Source: Azospirillum brasilense
Lineage (GTDB): Bacteria > Pseudomonadota > Alphaproteobacteria > Azospirillales > Azospirillaceae
Length of the DNA: 64,000 nt
NCBI RefSeq assembly: GCF_007827795.1
Contig: NZ_VITI01000001.1
Location: 930,001 to 994,000, forward strand
Reading direction: 5' to 3'
Shown: in pieces, positions 1-11,798 of the stretch
Position numbering within the stretch: the stretch's first letter is position 1
Layout: every line of letters begins with the position of its first letter
Notes under the pieces: generated by a model
The model's input: only the letters and a program-made list of their open reading frames with translations
Databases searched by the model: none
Told to the model about the DNA's origin: nothing
Program-made: the position numbers and the translations under genes

Positions 1-102
1 CGCGACGCCGAGCGTCAGACAGGCCAGGAAGATGCGGAACCCCTTCAGCCCCCCGCGCAGCTCGCGGCGGGCCAGACGGAAGGCGAGGGCGAGGTTGGTC
101 AT
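1..102 (-). CDS. ABC transporter permease, N-terminal fragment (YbbP/FtsX-like)
   Basis: Only the first 34 codons lie in the window; the gene continues past base 1. The ATG is at 102-100 on the minus strand. The visible peptide is basic and then hydrophobic (begins [18 protein letters not shown], followed by a hydrophobic stretch), typical of the N-terminus of FtsX/MacB-type permeases such as YbbP. It lies directly downstream of an ATP-binding gene of the YbbA/LolD type on the same strand, 112 bases apart, and a tesA gene sits divergently beyond that. This is the tesA-ybbA-ybbP arrangement known from Escherichia coli. The assignment rests on that context and the N-terminal character; the substrate is unknown. 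Confidence 0.7.
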   Translation of the reverse strand, partial: MTNLALAFRLARRELRGGLKGFRIFLACLTLGVA

Positions 103-151
103 GGGTGCGTCCGGCGGGGTGTGATGATGTGTGGGCGGCGGTGGGGAAAAG

Positions 152-176
152 CCCTCCCCTGCGAAGCGGGGGAGGG
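152..176. repeat. GC-rich intergenic palindrome
   Basis: Arms CCCTCCCC (152-159) and GGGGAGGG (169-176) form a hairpin in the gap between the ABC ATPase and permease genes. The same core recurs at 10797-10900, and CTCTCCCC variants occur at 19250, 38530 and 56866, so it belongs to a dispersed repeat family rather than being a unique terminator. It has no T-tract. Confidence 0.7.
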
Positions 177-214
177 TTGGGTGGGGGCTCGGCTCAGCCA
201 CGCCCCCGGAAATC

Positions 215-949
<735 letters not shown>

Positions 950-1007
950 TGGCATGCGTCTCTGGAACGGGCGGGGGAATGGGCGGGAAAACCTCACGCC
1001 ATATGGC

Positions 1008-1703
1008 ATGGTGCGCCGCCATTTCAACACGGCCCTCCTTCGGTCGGGGCTGGCCGCTCTCGCCGTCGTTGCGGGAATTGGCGCGGGAATCGGCATGACC
1101 GCTCCCGCGTTCGCCCAGGGTGGTTCGGGGAAAGGGCCTTACACCCTGCTGGCGCTCGGCGACAGCCTGACCGCCGGCTATGGCCTTCCCGAAGCGCAGT
1201 CCTTCACTCCGCAGTTGCAGGCGGCGCTGCGGGCGAAGGGCTACGAGGTGACCGTCGTCAACGCCGGCGTGTCGGGCGACACCACGGCGGGTGGGCTGTC
1301 GCGGTTGGACTGGGCGCTGGCCGACAAGCCGGACGCCGTGCTGGTGGAGCTGGGGGCGAACGACATGCTGCGCGGGCTCGACCCCGGCGCGGCGCGCGCC
1401 AACCTCGACGCCATCCTGAAGCGGCTGACCAGCGAGAAGTTGCCCGTGCTGCTGGCCGGGATGTACGCCTCGCCCAGCCTGGGCCGCGCGTACGGGGACC
1501 GCTTCAACGCCATCTACCCGGATCTGGCGAAGACGTACGACGTACAGCTCTATTCCTTCTTCCTGGACGGCGTGGCGGCGGACGCCGCGCTGAACCAGCC
1601 CGACGGCATCCATCCCAACGCGGCCGGCGTGAAGGTGATCGTGGAGCGCATCGCGCCCCACGTCGCCCGCCTTCTGGACGGCATCGCCAAGAGCGGAGAC
1701 TGA
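1008..1703 (+). CDS. tesA: arylesterase / acyl-CoA thioesterase I (SGNH hydrolase)
   Basis: A 231-residue SGNH hydrolase with a signal peptide: basic start MVRRH, hydrophobic core, cleavage near APAFA-Q. All four blocks are visible: GDSLTAGYG (nucleophile Ser), AGVSGDTT (oxyanion Gly), GANDMLRG (Asn) and DGIHPNAAG (Asp/His). The family hydrolyses thioesters, lysophospholipids and aryl esters in the periplasm. I use the ATG at 1008 because it gives a clean signal peptide; an upstream ATG at 954 would add 18 residues and overlap the divergent ATPase start. Only 58 bases separate it from the ybbA-like gene. The FIST gene follows after 5 bases, so the two may be cotranscribed. Confidence 0.93.
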   Translation: MVRRHFNTALLRSGLAALAVVAGIGAGIGMTAPAFAQGGSGKGPYTLLALGDSLTAGYGLPEAQSFTPQLQAALRAKGYEVTVVNAGVSGDTTAGGLSRLDWALADKPDAVLVELGANDMLRGLDPGAARANLDAILKRLTSEKLPVLLAGMYASPSLGRAYGDRFNAIYPDLAKTYDVQLYSFFLDGVAADAALNQPDGIHPNAAGVKVIVERIAPHVARLLDGIAKSGD

Positions 1704-1708
1704 CACCC

Positions 1709-2884
1709 ATGGCGACCCTGGCCGGCGACACCGCCACCACCGAGACTTTCTTCAAGGCCGCATCGGCCTCCGGCACCGAATGGGGCGCCGTCGTCAAGTC
1801 CTGCCTGGACGAGCTGGGGGCGGTGGAGGGCTGCAACCTCGGCTTCCTCTACATCACCGACGCGCTGGCGGAGCACGCGACGAGCATGGTCACGCTGCTG
1901 CGCGGCGTCACCGGCATCCGCGACTGGGTGGGTACGGTCGGCATCGGCGTCTGCGCCAACGACGAGGAAATCTTCGACAAGCCGGGCATCGCCGTGATGG
2001 TGGCCCGCCTGCCGCCGGAGGGCTTCCGCCTGTTCCCAGTGGTGTCGGGCGACATTGAGCCGCTGCGCCGCATGGCCGGCGGCTGGCTGGACAAGCACGG
2101 CGCCATGCTGGCGCTCGCCCACGCCGACCCGCGTCACCAGGATCTGGCCGGGCTGGTCGTTTCGCTGGCGGAAACAACGGGAGCCTTCCTGGTCGGCGGC
2201 CTGTCGGCCTCGCGGTCGGAGTTCCCGCAATTCACCATCCCCGGCAACACCGCCACGATGGTCGGCGGGCCGGTGGCCGACGGCGGCGTGTCGGGCGTGC
2301 TGTTCGCGCCGCAGGTGCCGGTCGCCACCGGCCTCAGCCAGGGCTGCACGCCCATCGGGCCGGTCCGCACCATCACCGCGGCGGAGGACAACGTCGTCCT
2401 GGAGATCGACGGGCGCCCGGCGCTGGAGGTCTTCAAGGAGGACATCGGCGAACTGCTGGCCCGCGACCTCAAGCGGGTGTCCGGCTACATCTTCGCCGGC
2501 CTGCCGATCGCGGGCAGCGACACGGCGGATTATCTGGTCCGCGACCTGATCGCCATCGACCCGCGCGCCGGCTGGATCGCCGTCGCCCATCATGTGCAGA
2601 GCGGCCAACCCATCCTGTTCACCCGCCGGGATCAGCAGAGCGCCGAAGCCGACATGCGCCGCATGCTGGCCAATCTGAAGAAGCGCGTGAAGACCACCCC
2701 GAAGGGCGCCCTCTACGTCAGCTGCATCGCCCGCGGCCCCAGCCTGTTCGGCGAGGGCAGCCAGGAACTAGCGCTGATCCGCGAAACCTTCGGCGACATC
2801 CCACTGGCCGGTTTCTTCGCCAGCGGCGAAATCTCCAACGCCCGCCTGTACGGATACACAGGCGTGCTCACCCTGTTCCTTTAA
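1709..2884 (+). CDS. FIST N/C domain signal-sensing protein
   Basis: A 391-residue soluble protein matching the two-part FIST architecture: an N-terminal FIST domain (about residues 30-220, with the GGLSASR segment) and a C-terminal FIST_C domain ending GFFASGEI...LTLFL. FIST proteins are predicted small-ligand sensors, often next to or fused with signalling enzymes; no enzymatic activity is known for the family. Here the domain stands alone, with no kinase, cyclase or GGDEF module attached. It starts 5 bases after tesA and ends 12 bases before a Tas-like aldo/keto reductase, so an operon of unlike functions is likely. The family call is firm; the ligand is unknown. Confidence 0.85.
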   Translation: MATLAGDTATTETFFKAASASGTEWGAVVKSCLDELGAVEGCNLGFLYITDALAEHATSMVTLLRGVTGIRDWVGTVGIGVCANDEEIFDKPGIAVMVARLPPEGFRLFPVVSGDIEPLRRMAGGWLDKHGAMLALAHADPRHQDLAGLVVSLAETTGAFLVGGLSASRSEFPQFTIPGNTATMVGGPVADGGVSGVLFAPQVPVATGLSQGCTPIGPVRTITAAEDNVVLEIDGRPALEVFKEDIGELLARDLKRVSGYIFAGLPIAGSDTADYLVRDLIAIDPRAGWIAVAHHVQSGQPILFTRRDQQSAEADMRRMLANLKKRVKTTPKGALYVSCIARGPSLFGEGSQELALIRETFGDIPLAGFFASGEISNARLYGYTGVLTLFL

Positions 2885-2896
2885 GGACCACACCCA

Positions 2897-3940
2897 ATGC
2901 AATACCGTCCGCTCGGCCGCACCGGCCTGTCGGTCAGCGCCATCGGCCTGGGCACCATGACCTGGGGCCGCCAGAACAGCGAGGCAGAAGGCCACGCCCA
3001 GATGGATTACGCGCTCGGCGAGGGCGTGAATTTCTGGGACACCGCGGAGATGTACGCCATCCCCCCGACCGCCGACACGTACGGACGTACGGAGGAGGTG
3101 ATCGGCACCTGGTTCAAGGCGAACGGCAAGCGCGATCAGGTGATCCTGGGGAGCAAGGTCGTCGGTGCCACCGACGGCGGCTTCGCCTGGGTGCGCAACG
3201 GCGAGGCGAAGCTCGACCGCGCCAACATCTTCGCGGCGGTGGAGGCCAGCCTGCGCCGGCTCCAGACCGACTACATCGACCTGTACCAGCTCCACTGGCC
3301 GGACCGTTCGACCAACCGCTTCGGCGCGCGCAACTACGTCCACCGGCCGGAGAAGGACGGCACCCCCATCGAGGAGACTCTAGAGGCGCTCGACGAGCTG
3401 GTAAAATCCGGCAAGGTGCGGCACATCGGCGTGTCGAACGAGTCGCCCTGGGGGGTGATGCAGTTCCTGAAGCTGGCGGAGGACAAGGGCCTGCCGCGCA
3501 TCGCCTCGATCCAGAACGCCTACAGCCTGCTGAACCGGACCTTCGAGCAGGGTCTGGCCGAGGTGTCCCTGCGCGAGGATGTCGGGCTTCTCGCCTATTC
3601 GCCGCTGGCCGCCGGCACGCTGACGGGCAAGTATCTGGACGGCGCCGTTCCCGCCGGCACCCGCCGTGCGCTGGATCACCGCAAGTCGCGCTACGCCACC
3701 GTCAACGCCGACGTGGCCACCCGCGAGTATCTGGACGTCGCCCGGCGCCACGGCCTGTCGCCGACGCAGATGGCCATTGCCTTCACCCTGCACCAGCCCT
3801 TCGTGGCGTCCTCGCTGATCGGCGCGACGACCATGGAGGACCTGAAGTCCAACATCGCGGCGGCGGACGTCACGCTGTCGGACGAGGTGATAAAGGACAT
3901 CGAGGCGGTCAACGCCCGCTATCCCGACCCCTGCCCGTAA
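2897..3940 (+). CDS. tas: NADP(H)-dependent aldo/keto reductase (Tas family)
   Basis: A 347-residue TIM-barrel reductase that aligns along its whole length with E. coli Tas. It starts MQYRPLGRTGLSVS, has catalytic Asp/Tyr in DTAEMYAIPP, Lys in GSKVVG, His in YQLHWPDR, and C-terminal NADPH-binding SLIGATTMEDLKSNI. The enzyme reduces carbonyl compounds with NADPH; the physiological substrate of Tas is not settled. It lies 12 bases after the FIST gene and 16 bases before thpR on the same strand, consistent with one transcript from tesA to thpR. No unusual residues were noted. Confidence 0.92.
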   Translation: MQYRPLGRTGLSVSAIGLGTMTWGRQNSEAEGHAQMDYALGEGVNFWDTAEMYAIPPTADTYGRTEEVIGTWFKANGKRDQVILGSKVVGATDGGFAWVRNGEAKLDRANIFAAVEASLRRLQTDYIDLYQLHWPDRSTNRFGARNYVHRPEKDGTPIEETLEALDELVKSGKVRHIGVSNESPWGVMQFLKLAEDKGLPRIASIQNAYSLLNRTFEQGLAEVSLREDVGLLAYSPLAAGTLTGKYLDGAVPAGTRRALDHRKSRYATVNADVATREYLDVARRHGLSPTQMAIAFTLHQPFVASSLIGATTMEDLKSNIAAADVTLSDEVIKDIEAVNARYPDPCP

Positions 3941-3956
3941 CCGTTCCGGAAAGCCA

Positions 3957-4493
3957 ATGATCCGTCTCTTCGTCGCCCTCGATTTTCCGGAGGATGTGCG
4001 CCGGCGTCTGGCGGGGCTGGGCGGCGGCGTGCCCGGCGCCCGCTGGACCGACGCGGACAACCTGCACCTGACGCTCCGCTTCATCGGGGAAGTGCCGGGG
4101 GATCAGGCGGCGGAGATCGACGAGTCGCTGGCGCAGATCGTGGCGCCGGCCTTCGATCTGGTTCTGGACGGCGTGGGCGTGTACGGCAGCGGCCGCAACG
4201 CCCGCATCCTCTGGGCCGGGGTGGAGCGCAGCGACGCCTTGTCGCACCTCCAGTCCAAAGTCGAGTCGGCGCTGGTCCGCTGCGGCCTGCCGGCGGAGGA
4301 GCGCAAATTCTCGCCCCACGTCACGCTCGCCCGGCTGAAGGACGCGCAGAAGGACCGGATCGGCCGCTTCGTCGAGGAGCGCGGGATGTTCCGCGCCGGT
4401 CCGATCCGGGTGGAGCACTTCACGCTCTACCGCAGCCACTTGGGCAAGGGGGCTGCGGTGTACGAGGCGCTGTCGGAATACAGGTTGGGGTGA
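3957..4493 (+). CDS. thpR: RNA 2',3'-cyclic phosphodiesterase (ThpR)
   Basis: A 178-residue member of the 2H phosphoesterase superfamily. Both HxTx motifs are present: HLTL near residue 39 and HVTL near residue 121, spaced as in ThpR/LigT. The start MIRLFVALDFPE is typical. The enzyme opens 2',3'-cyclic phosphate ends of RNA to 2'-phosphomonoesters; E. coli ThpR was first described as a tRNA 2'-5' ligase. It is the last gene of the tesA-FIST-tas-thpR run, followed by a large inverted repeat at 4510-4660 that may terminate the transcript. Confidence 0.92.
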   Translation: MIRLFVALDFPEDVRRRLAGLGGGVPGARWTDADNLHLTLRFIGEVPGDQAAEIDESLAQIVAPAFDLVLDGVGVYGSGRNARILWAGVERSDALSHLQSKVESALVRCGLPAEERKFSPHVTLARLKDAQKDRIGRFVEERGMFRAGPIRVEHFTLYRSHLGKGAAVYEALSEYRLG

Positions 4494-4509
4494 GTTCGGA
4501 AGTCTTGTC

Positions 4510-4660
4510 GGGCAACAGGGTCTTCACGGATTTCCCGGATTTAAACACGGATTACACGGATTTTTTATTTGGTCTTGCCCAGTGCGTGCTGATCGGTAAG
4601 GCCTTGCGCTGAAGCACGAACAAAAGAAATCCGTGCAATCCGTGAAGCCCCTGTTGTCCC
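4510..4660. repeat. imperfect 33-34 bp inverted repeat with ATCCGTG core
   Basis: The left arm at 4510-4542 and right arm at 4627-4660 are near-perfect reverse complements (GGGCAACAGGGTCTTCACGG against GGGACAACAGGGGCTTCACGG, then CGGATTT). The left arm is followed by extra CACGGATT copies at 4546-4563. The element fills the gap between two convergent genes (thpR and the ubiquinone hydroxylase) and is AT-richer than its surroundings. It could be a bidirectional terminator or a small non-autonomous mobile element. No ORF lies between the arms. Confidence 0.75.
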
Positions 4661-4679
4661 CCGAGAATCCAACCGCGCC

Positions 4680-5930
4680 TTACAGCGGCACGCCCTTGAT
4701 CATCCGCGGCAGCTCGCCGACCACGCCCATCGCGTGCCGCATGAAGAAGCGCTTCAGCGGTGGCAGGCGGTTGACGACGGCCATGCCGACGTCGCGGGCC
4801 AGCTTGATCGGTGGGATGTTGTTCGAGAACAGGTGCACCAGACCGTCGCAGACCACGGCCAGCAGCACCGTGTCGAAGCGGCGCCAGCGCTGGAAGCGGG
4901 CCAGCACCTCCGGCGAGCCGACGTCCAGCCCCAGCCGGTGGGCGTCCACGATCACCTCGGCGAGCGCCGCCACATCGCGCAGGCCCAGGTTCAGCCCCTG
5001 CCCGGCGATGGGGTGGATGGCGTGGGCCGCCTCGCCGATCAGGGCGACGCGCTCCGCGATGAAGCGCTCGGCCAGCAGGACCGACAGCGGCCAGGCGTCG
5101 CGCCGGGTCACCAGCTCGATGTCGCCCAGATAGCCGCCCGACCGCCGGGTCAACTCGTCAATGAACTGGTCCTCGGGCAGCTTCAGATACATGTCGACCA
5201 GCGACCGCTTCTCGCTCCACACGATGGAGGAGCGGTTCTCGGTCATCGGCAGCACGGCGAAGGGGCCGTTGGGCAGGAAATGCTCCACCGCCACGCCGTT
5301 GTGCGGCTCAGAATGGCGGATCGTGCAGATGATCGCGGACTGGTCGTAGGCCCAGGTGCGCAGCTTGATGCCGGCGCTCTCCCGCGCCAGCGAACGGCGC
5401 CCGTCGGCCCCGACGACCAGCCGCGCCTTGACCACCCGCCCGTCGGCCAGTTTCACGGTGGCGCCGGCGCGGGTGCGCTCGATCGACACCGCCTGGGCCG
5501 GGGCCAGATGGTGCAGGCCGGGCAATTCCTTCGCACGGGCGAACAGGGCGCGGCGCATGTCCTTGTTGTCGAGAATCCAGCCGAAGGGCTGATTCTTGCC
5601 GTCCCAGGTCAGCTCCGTGTGGTCGTAATGGACGAACAGGGGCGAGAACTGGTCGGCCACGCGGATGTCCAGGATAGGGCCGGCGTAGGGCTCCATGTGC
5701 TTCCACACGCCCGCCCCCTCCAGCACCTTCATCGAGGCGTAGGCGACCGCCGTGGTGCGGATGTCGAAGTCGTCCCCCGCCTGCCGGTCCGGGCTGTCGC
5801 GGTCGATGCAGACCACCGGAACGCCCGCGGTGGCCAGCGCCGCCGCCATGCTGAGCCCGGCCAGTCCGCCGCCCAACACGACGACGTCGGTCGTGATCTC
5901 CTGCGCTGCGGTGGTGCCCGATTCGGTCAT
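4680..5930 (-). CDS. UbiH/UbiF-family FAD-dependent hydroxylase (ubiquinone biosynthesis)
   Basis: A 416-residue flavoprotein monooxygenase. It has an N-terminal Rossmann GGGLAGLSMA motif (about residues 20-30), the DxD-type segment VVGADGRRS and the C-terminal FAD motif GEAAHAIHPIAGQGLNLG found in UbiH, UbiF, UbiI and UbiL. Such enzymes hydroxylate the benzene ring of ubiquinone precursors with O2 and NAD(P)H at the inner membrane. Which ring position is modified cannot be read from the sequence, so I give no symbol. The ATG at 5930 has an AAGGG upstream. It is transcribed divergently from glnZ across a 319-base gap. Confidence 0.9.
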   Translation of the reverse strand: MTESGTTAAQEITTDVVVLGGGLAGLSMAAALATAGVPVVCIDRDSPDRQAGDDFDIRTTAVAYASMKVLEGAGVWKHMEPYAGPILDIRVADQFSPLFVHYDHTELTWDGKNQPFGWILDNKDMRRALFARAKELPGLHHLAPAQAVSIERTRAGATVKLADGRVVKARLVVGADGRRSLARESAGIKLRTWAYDQSAIICTIRHSEPHNGVAVEHFLPNGPFAVLPMTENRSSIVWSEKRSLVDMYLKLPEDQFIDELTRRSGGYLGDIELVTRRDAWPLSVLLAERFIAERVALIGEAAHAIHPIAGQGLNLGLRDVAALAEVIVDAHRLGLDVGSPEVLARFQRWRRFDTVLLAVVCDGLVHLFSNNIPPIKLARDVGMAVVNRLPPLKRFFMRHAMGVVGELPRMIKGVPL

Positions 5931-6588
<658 letters not shown>

Positions 6589-6939
6589 GGCGTCCTGGAG
6601 GAAGCGGACAGGGCGGGGCGTCATCGCCCGCCCCTCCCGCAAGGGGGGAAGGCGCGTCCGCTTTTTCTTGCCGCGGGGCATTGATGATCTGCCCGGTGAC
6701 TTGAGGCCGGGCGCGCCAGTCTTTCCACCGTGGCGCCGAGGCCGCCGGAACGGGCGGCGTATGCTTTCCCTTGACCGGGCCTTGTCCGGTTTTGTGCCCT
6801 TGTGCCGGGACTCCACCGCCGGTAGGATCGTTTCCGTTTCGTATCGGGCAGAGGCCCCCAGAGGCCCCTGACGGGCCGTGCCCCTCGGGGCCGGCCCGGC
6901 CTTTTCGGGCCGTCCTCATGGAAAGGATTCATCGGCGGC
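6589..6939. other. 351-base intergenic gap after glnZ
   Basis: No gene is supported. Just after the glnZ stop a GC-rich hairpin region (about 6611-6646, GGGCGGGGCG/CGCCCGCCCC then CCCTCCCGCAAGGGGGG) followed by CTTTTTCTTG at 6660-6670 is a plausible glnZ terminator. Near 6885-6915 a second GC-rich dyad (GGCCCGGCC-TTTTC-GGGCCG) lies close to the next start. Confidence 0.5.
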
Positions 6940-8172
6940 ATGTCGCTCCCGGACCTCGGCACCTTCGCTCTCGTCAACGACCGGCTCGACCGGCTGTCGG
7001 ACTACCCCTTCACCCGGCTGGCGGCGCTGCTGTCCGGGGTGACGCCGCGCGCCAACGCCGAGCCGATCATGATGTCGGTGGGCGAGCCGCAGCACCAGCC
7101 GCCCGCCATCATCGACGAGACGCTGCGCGCCAACGCCCATCTGTGGGGCAAATACCCGCCGGTCGGCGGCACGCCGGAGTTCCGCGAGGCGGTGGGCGCT
7201 TGGCTGACCCGCCGCTACGCCCTGCCGGACGGGCTGTTCGACGCCGAAAAATCCGTCCTGCCGGTGTCCGGCACGCGCGAGGCGCTGTTCCTGCTGGCCC
7301 TGCTGGCCGTGCCGCCGAGCAAGGCGGGCCGTCAGCCGGCGGTGCTGATGCCCAATCCCTTCTACGCGCCCTACGAGGGGGCGGCGCTGCTGGCGGGGGC
7401 GGAGCCGGTGTTCCTGCCCTCCACCCGTGAGACCGGCTTCCTGCCCGACCTCGACGCGCTGACGCCGGAGTTGCTGGAGCGCACGGCTCTGTTCTACCTC
7501 TGCACCCCGGCCAACCCGCAGGGGGCGGCGGCCGACGCCGCCTATCTGGAGCGGGCCATCGGGCTGGCGCGCCGCTACGGCTTCATCCTGGCGGTGGACG
7601 AGTGCTACGCCGAGATCTACCTGGACAGGCCGCCAGTGGGCGCGCTCCAGGTCGCGTCGGGGTTGGCTCATGGCGGGAAGCCCTGGGCGAACATCCTGGT
7701 CTTCCATTCCCTGTCCAAGCGGTCGAGCGCCGCCGGGCTGCGGTCGGGCTTCGTGGCCGGCGATCCGGAACTGATGTCCCGCTTCACCCGCCTGCGCAGC
7801 TACTCCAACGCCGGGATGCCGCTGCCGGTGCTGGCGGCCAGCGCCGCCCTGTGGCGGGAAGAGGCGCATGTCGAGGAGAACCGCGCGCTCTACCGCGCCA
7901 AGTTCGACGCGGCGGAGGCCGCGCTGAAGGGGCGCTACGGCTACTACCGACCGGACGGCGGCTTCTTCCTGTGGCTGGAGGTCGGCGACGGCGAGGAGGC
8001 GACGCGCCGCCTGTGGGCGGAGGGCGGCATCCGCGTTCTGCCCGGCGCCTATCTGACCCGCTGCAACCCCGGCGAGGCCAATCCCGGCGCCCCCTTCATC
8101 CGCATCGCGCTGGTGAACGACGCCGAGACGGTCGGCCACGCCTGCAGCACCATCGCCCGCATCCTGGGATAA
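6940..8172 (+). CDS. class I/II aminotransferase, DapC-like (succinyldiaminopimelate transaminase)
   Basis: A 410-residue PLP enzyme of fold type I. Lys260 in HSLSKRS is the Schiff-base lysine; the SIGEP-like motif is SVGEPQHQPP; NP-x-G-type binding is in CTPANPQG and the Asp in DECYAEIY. The pattern GTREALF / DECYAEIY / FHSLSKRS / LRSGFVAGD resembles the proteobacterial DapC branch, which transaminates N-succinyl-2-amino-6-ketopimelate in lysine and peptidoglycan synthesis. The gene downstream of glnZ in A. brasilense has been called aat (aspartate-type aminotransferase), so substrate preference is open. It is followed 86 bases on by ftsK. Confidence 0.85.
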   Translation: MSLPDLGTFALVNDRLDRLSDYPFTRLAALLSGVTPRANAEPIMMSVGEPQHQPPAIIDETLRANAHLWGKYPPVGGTPEFREAVGAWLTRRYALPDGLFDAEKSVLPVSGTREALFLLALLAVPPSKAGRQPAVLMPNPFYAPYEGAALLAGAEPVFLPSTRETGFLPDLDALTPELLERTALFYLCTPANPQGAAADAAYLERAIGLARRYGFILAVDECYAEIYLDRPPVGALQVASGLAHGGKPWANILVFHSLSKRSSAAGLRSGFVAGDPELMSRFTRLRSYSNAGMPLPVLAASAALWREEAHVEENRALYRAKFDAAEAALKGRYGYYRPDGGFFLWLEVGDGEEATRRLWAEGGIRVLPGAYLTRCNPGEANPGAPFIRIALVNDAETVGHACSTIARILG

Positions 8173-8258
8173 GGGCCGCCCGGTTCGGCTCACGTCACCC
8201 CGGTCTTTCGCCCCGAAGGACGGGTCCGGTTCAGCACGTTCTTGAGGACCTTCTGCCC

Positions 8259-10787
<2,529 letters not shown>

Positions 10788-10796
10788 GCGGGGGCT

Positions 10797-10900
10797 TGCC
10801 CCCACCCCGACCCTCCCCCGCTGGGCGGGGGAGGGGACTGCCGCCGCTTCGCGCTAAACTCCCTCCCCTGCGTTAGCGGGGGAGGGTCGGGGTGGGGGCA
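10797..10900. repeat. BIME-like paired palindrome, 25 bp perfect inverted repeat
   Basis: Bases 10797-10821 and 10876-10900 are perfect 25-base reverse complements (TGCCCCCACCCCGACCCTCC... and its complement). Each arm also forms its own hairpin with the inner sequence (CCCTCCCCCGC...GGGGGAGGG at 10811-10837 and CCCTCCCC...GGGGAGGG at 10861-10886). The element fills the ftsK-lolA gap. It shares its core with 152-176, so it is a dispersed element with two head-to-head palindromic units. Confidence 0.85.
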
Positions 10901-10981
10901 CCGTGAGTTCGCTTTAATCCTTGGAACCACCACCGCCGCGCCCCATTTCCGCCCGGAACGTCCGGTTACCTAGCAGGCATC

Positions 10982-11644
10982 ATGAAGATCCCGTTCCGCC
11001 GCATTCTGGCTGCCGCTGCCGTCGCTCTGTCCGTCACCACGGCGGGAGCGGTCCTCGACTCCGCGCTCGCCGCGCCACGCGCCGCTGCCCTGTCCGCCCA
11101 GGACCAGGCGCTGGTGGCCCAGGCGGAAAGCTATCTGAACGGCATCGGCACGCTGCAATCGAAGTTCGTGCAGGTCGCCCCGAACGGCCACCAGACCGCC
11201 GGCACCTTCTACCTCGCGCGTCCGGGCCGGATGCGGCTGGAGTACGACCCGCCGGTGAAGGACTTCGTCGTCGCCGACGGCGCCTTCATCTTCTATTGGG
11301 ACGGGGAGATGCGGCAGCAGTCCAGCGCCCCCATCGGCAGCACGCTGGCCGACTTCATCCTGCGCAAGAACATCCGGCTGTCCGGCGACGTGACGGTGAC
11401 CGGCGTCTTTCAGGCGCCGGGGCTGGTGGAAATCAGCCTGACCGAGACCAAGGACCCCGGCAAGGGCACGCTGACGCTGGTCTTCGAGGACCGTCCCTTC
11501 CAACTCCGCAAATGGCGGGTGCTGGACGCCCAGGGGCTGACGACCGAGGTGGCGCTGATGAACCCGCGCGAGGGGATGCAGCTCGAGTCCCGGCTGTTCT
11601 ACTTCATCGAGCCGAAGAAGGGCGATTACGGTCGGGAAAACTGA
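10982..11644 (+). CDS. lolA: outer-membrane lipoprotein carrier protein LolA
   Basis: A 220-residue periplasmic chaperone with a signal peptide (MKIPFRRILAAAAVALSV, cleavage near ALA-AP around residue 29). The mature part shows the LolA fold signature: an initial helix with VAQAESYLNGIGTLQSKFVQ, GTFYLARPGRMRLEY, the conserved arginine in that strand, and LTLVFEDRPFQLRKWRVLDAQG. It takes lipoproteins from LolCDE and hands them to the outer membrane. The position after ftsK is conserved across alphaproteobacteria. The C-terminus ends at the GDYGREN tail with no extra domain. Confidence 0.92.
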   Translation: MKIPFRRILAAAAVALSVTTAGAVLDSALAAPRAAALSAQDQALVAQAESYLNGIGTLQSKFVQVAPNGHQTAGTFYLARPGRMRLEYDPPVKDFVVADGAFIFYWDGEMRQQSSAPIGSTLADFILRKNIRLSGDVTVTGVFQAPGLVEISLTETKDPGKGTLTLVFEDRPFQLRKWRVLDAQGLTTEVALMNPREGMQLESRLFYFIEPKKGDYGREN

Positions 11645-11798
11645 GGCCGCAATAAAGCAGATCCGCTCGCTTTTCGCGCAAATCCCGCCACTGCGACAAC
11701 CCGCCGCCGCAACGAAGATGCCTGCCCCCTGTTGCGCTGATGTGCCACGCGGCTTTTCCGCGCCCGGCACGCCGGAACGGACAATGGGAGACACGGCC

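Noticed and set aside
1550..2608. Long minus-strand frame over tesA and the FIST gene
   Set aside because: Shadow frame caused by high GC; the plus-strand proteins have clear family motifs and the minus frame has low-complexity, Arg/Ala-rich text.
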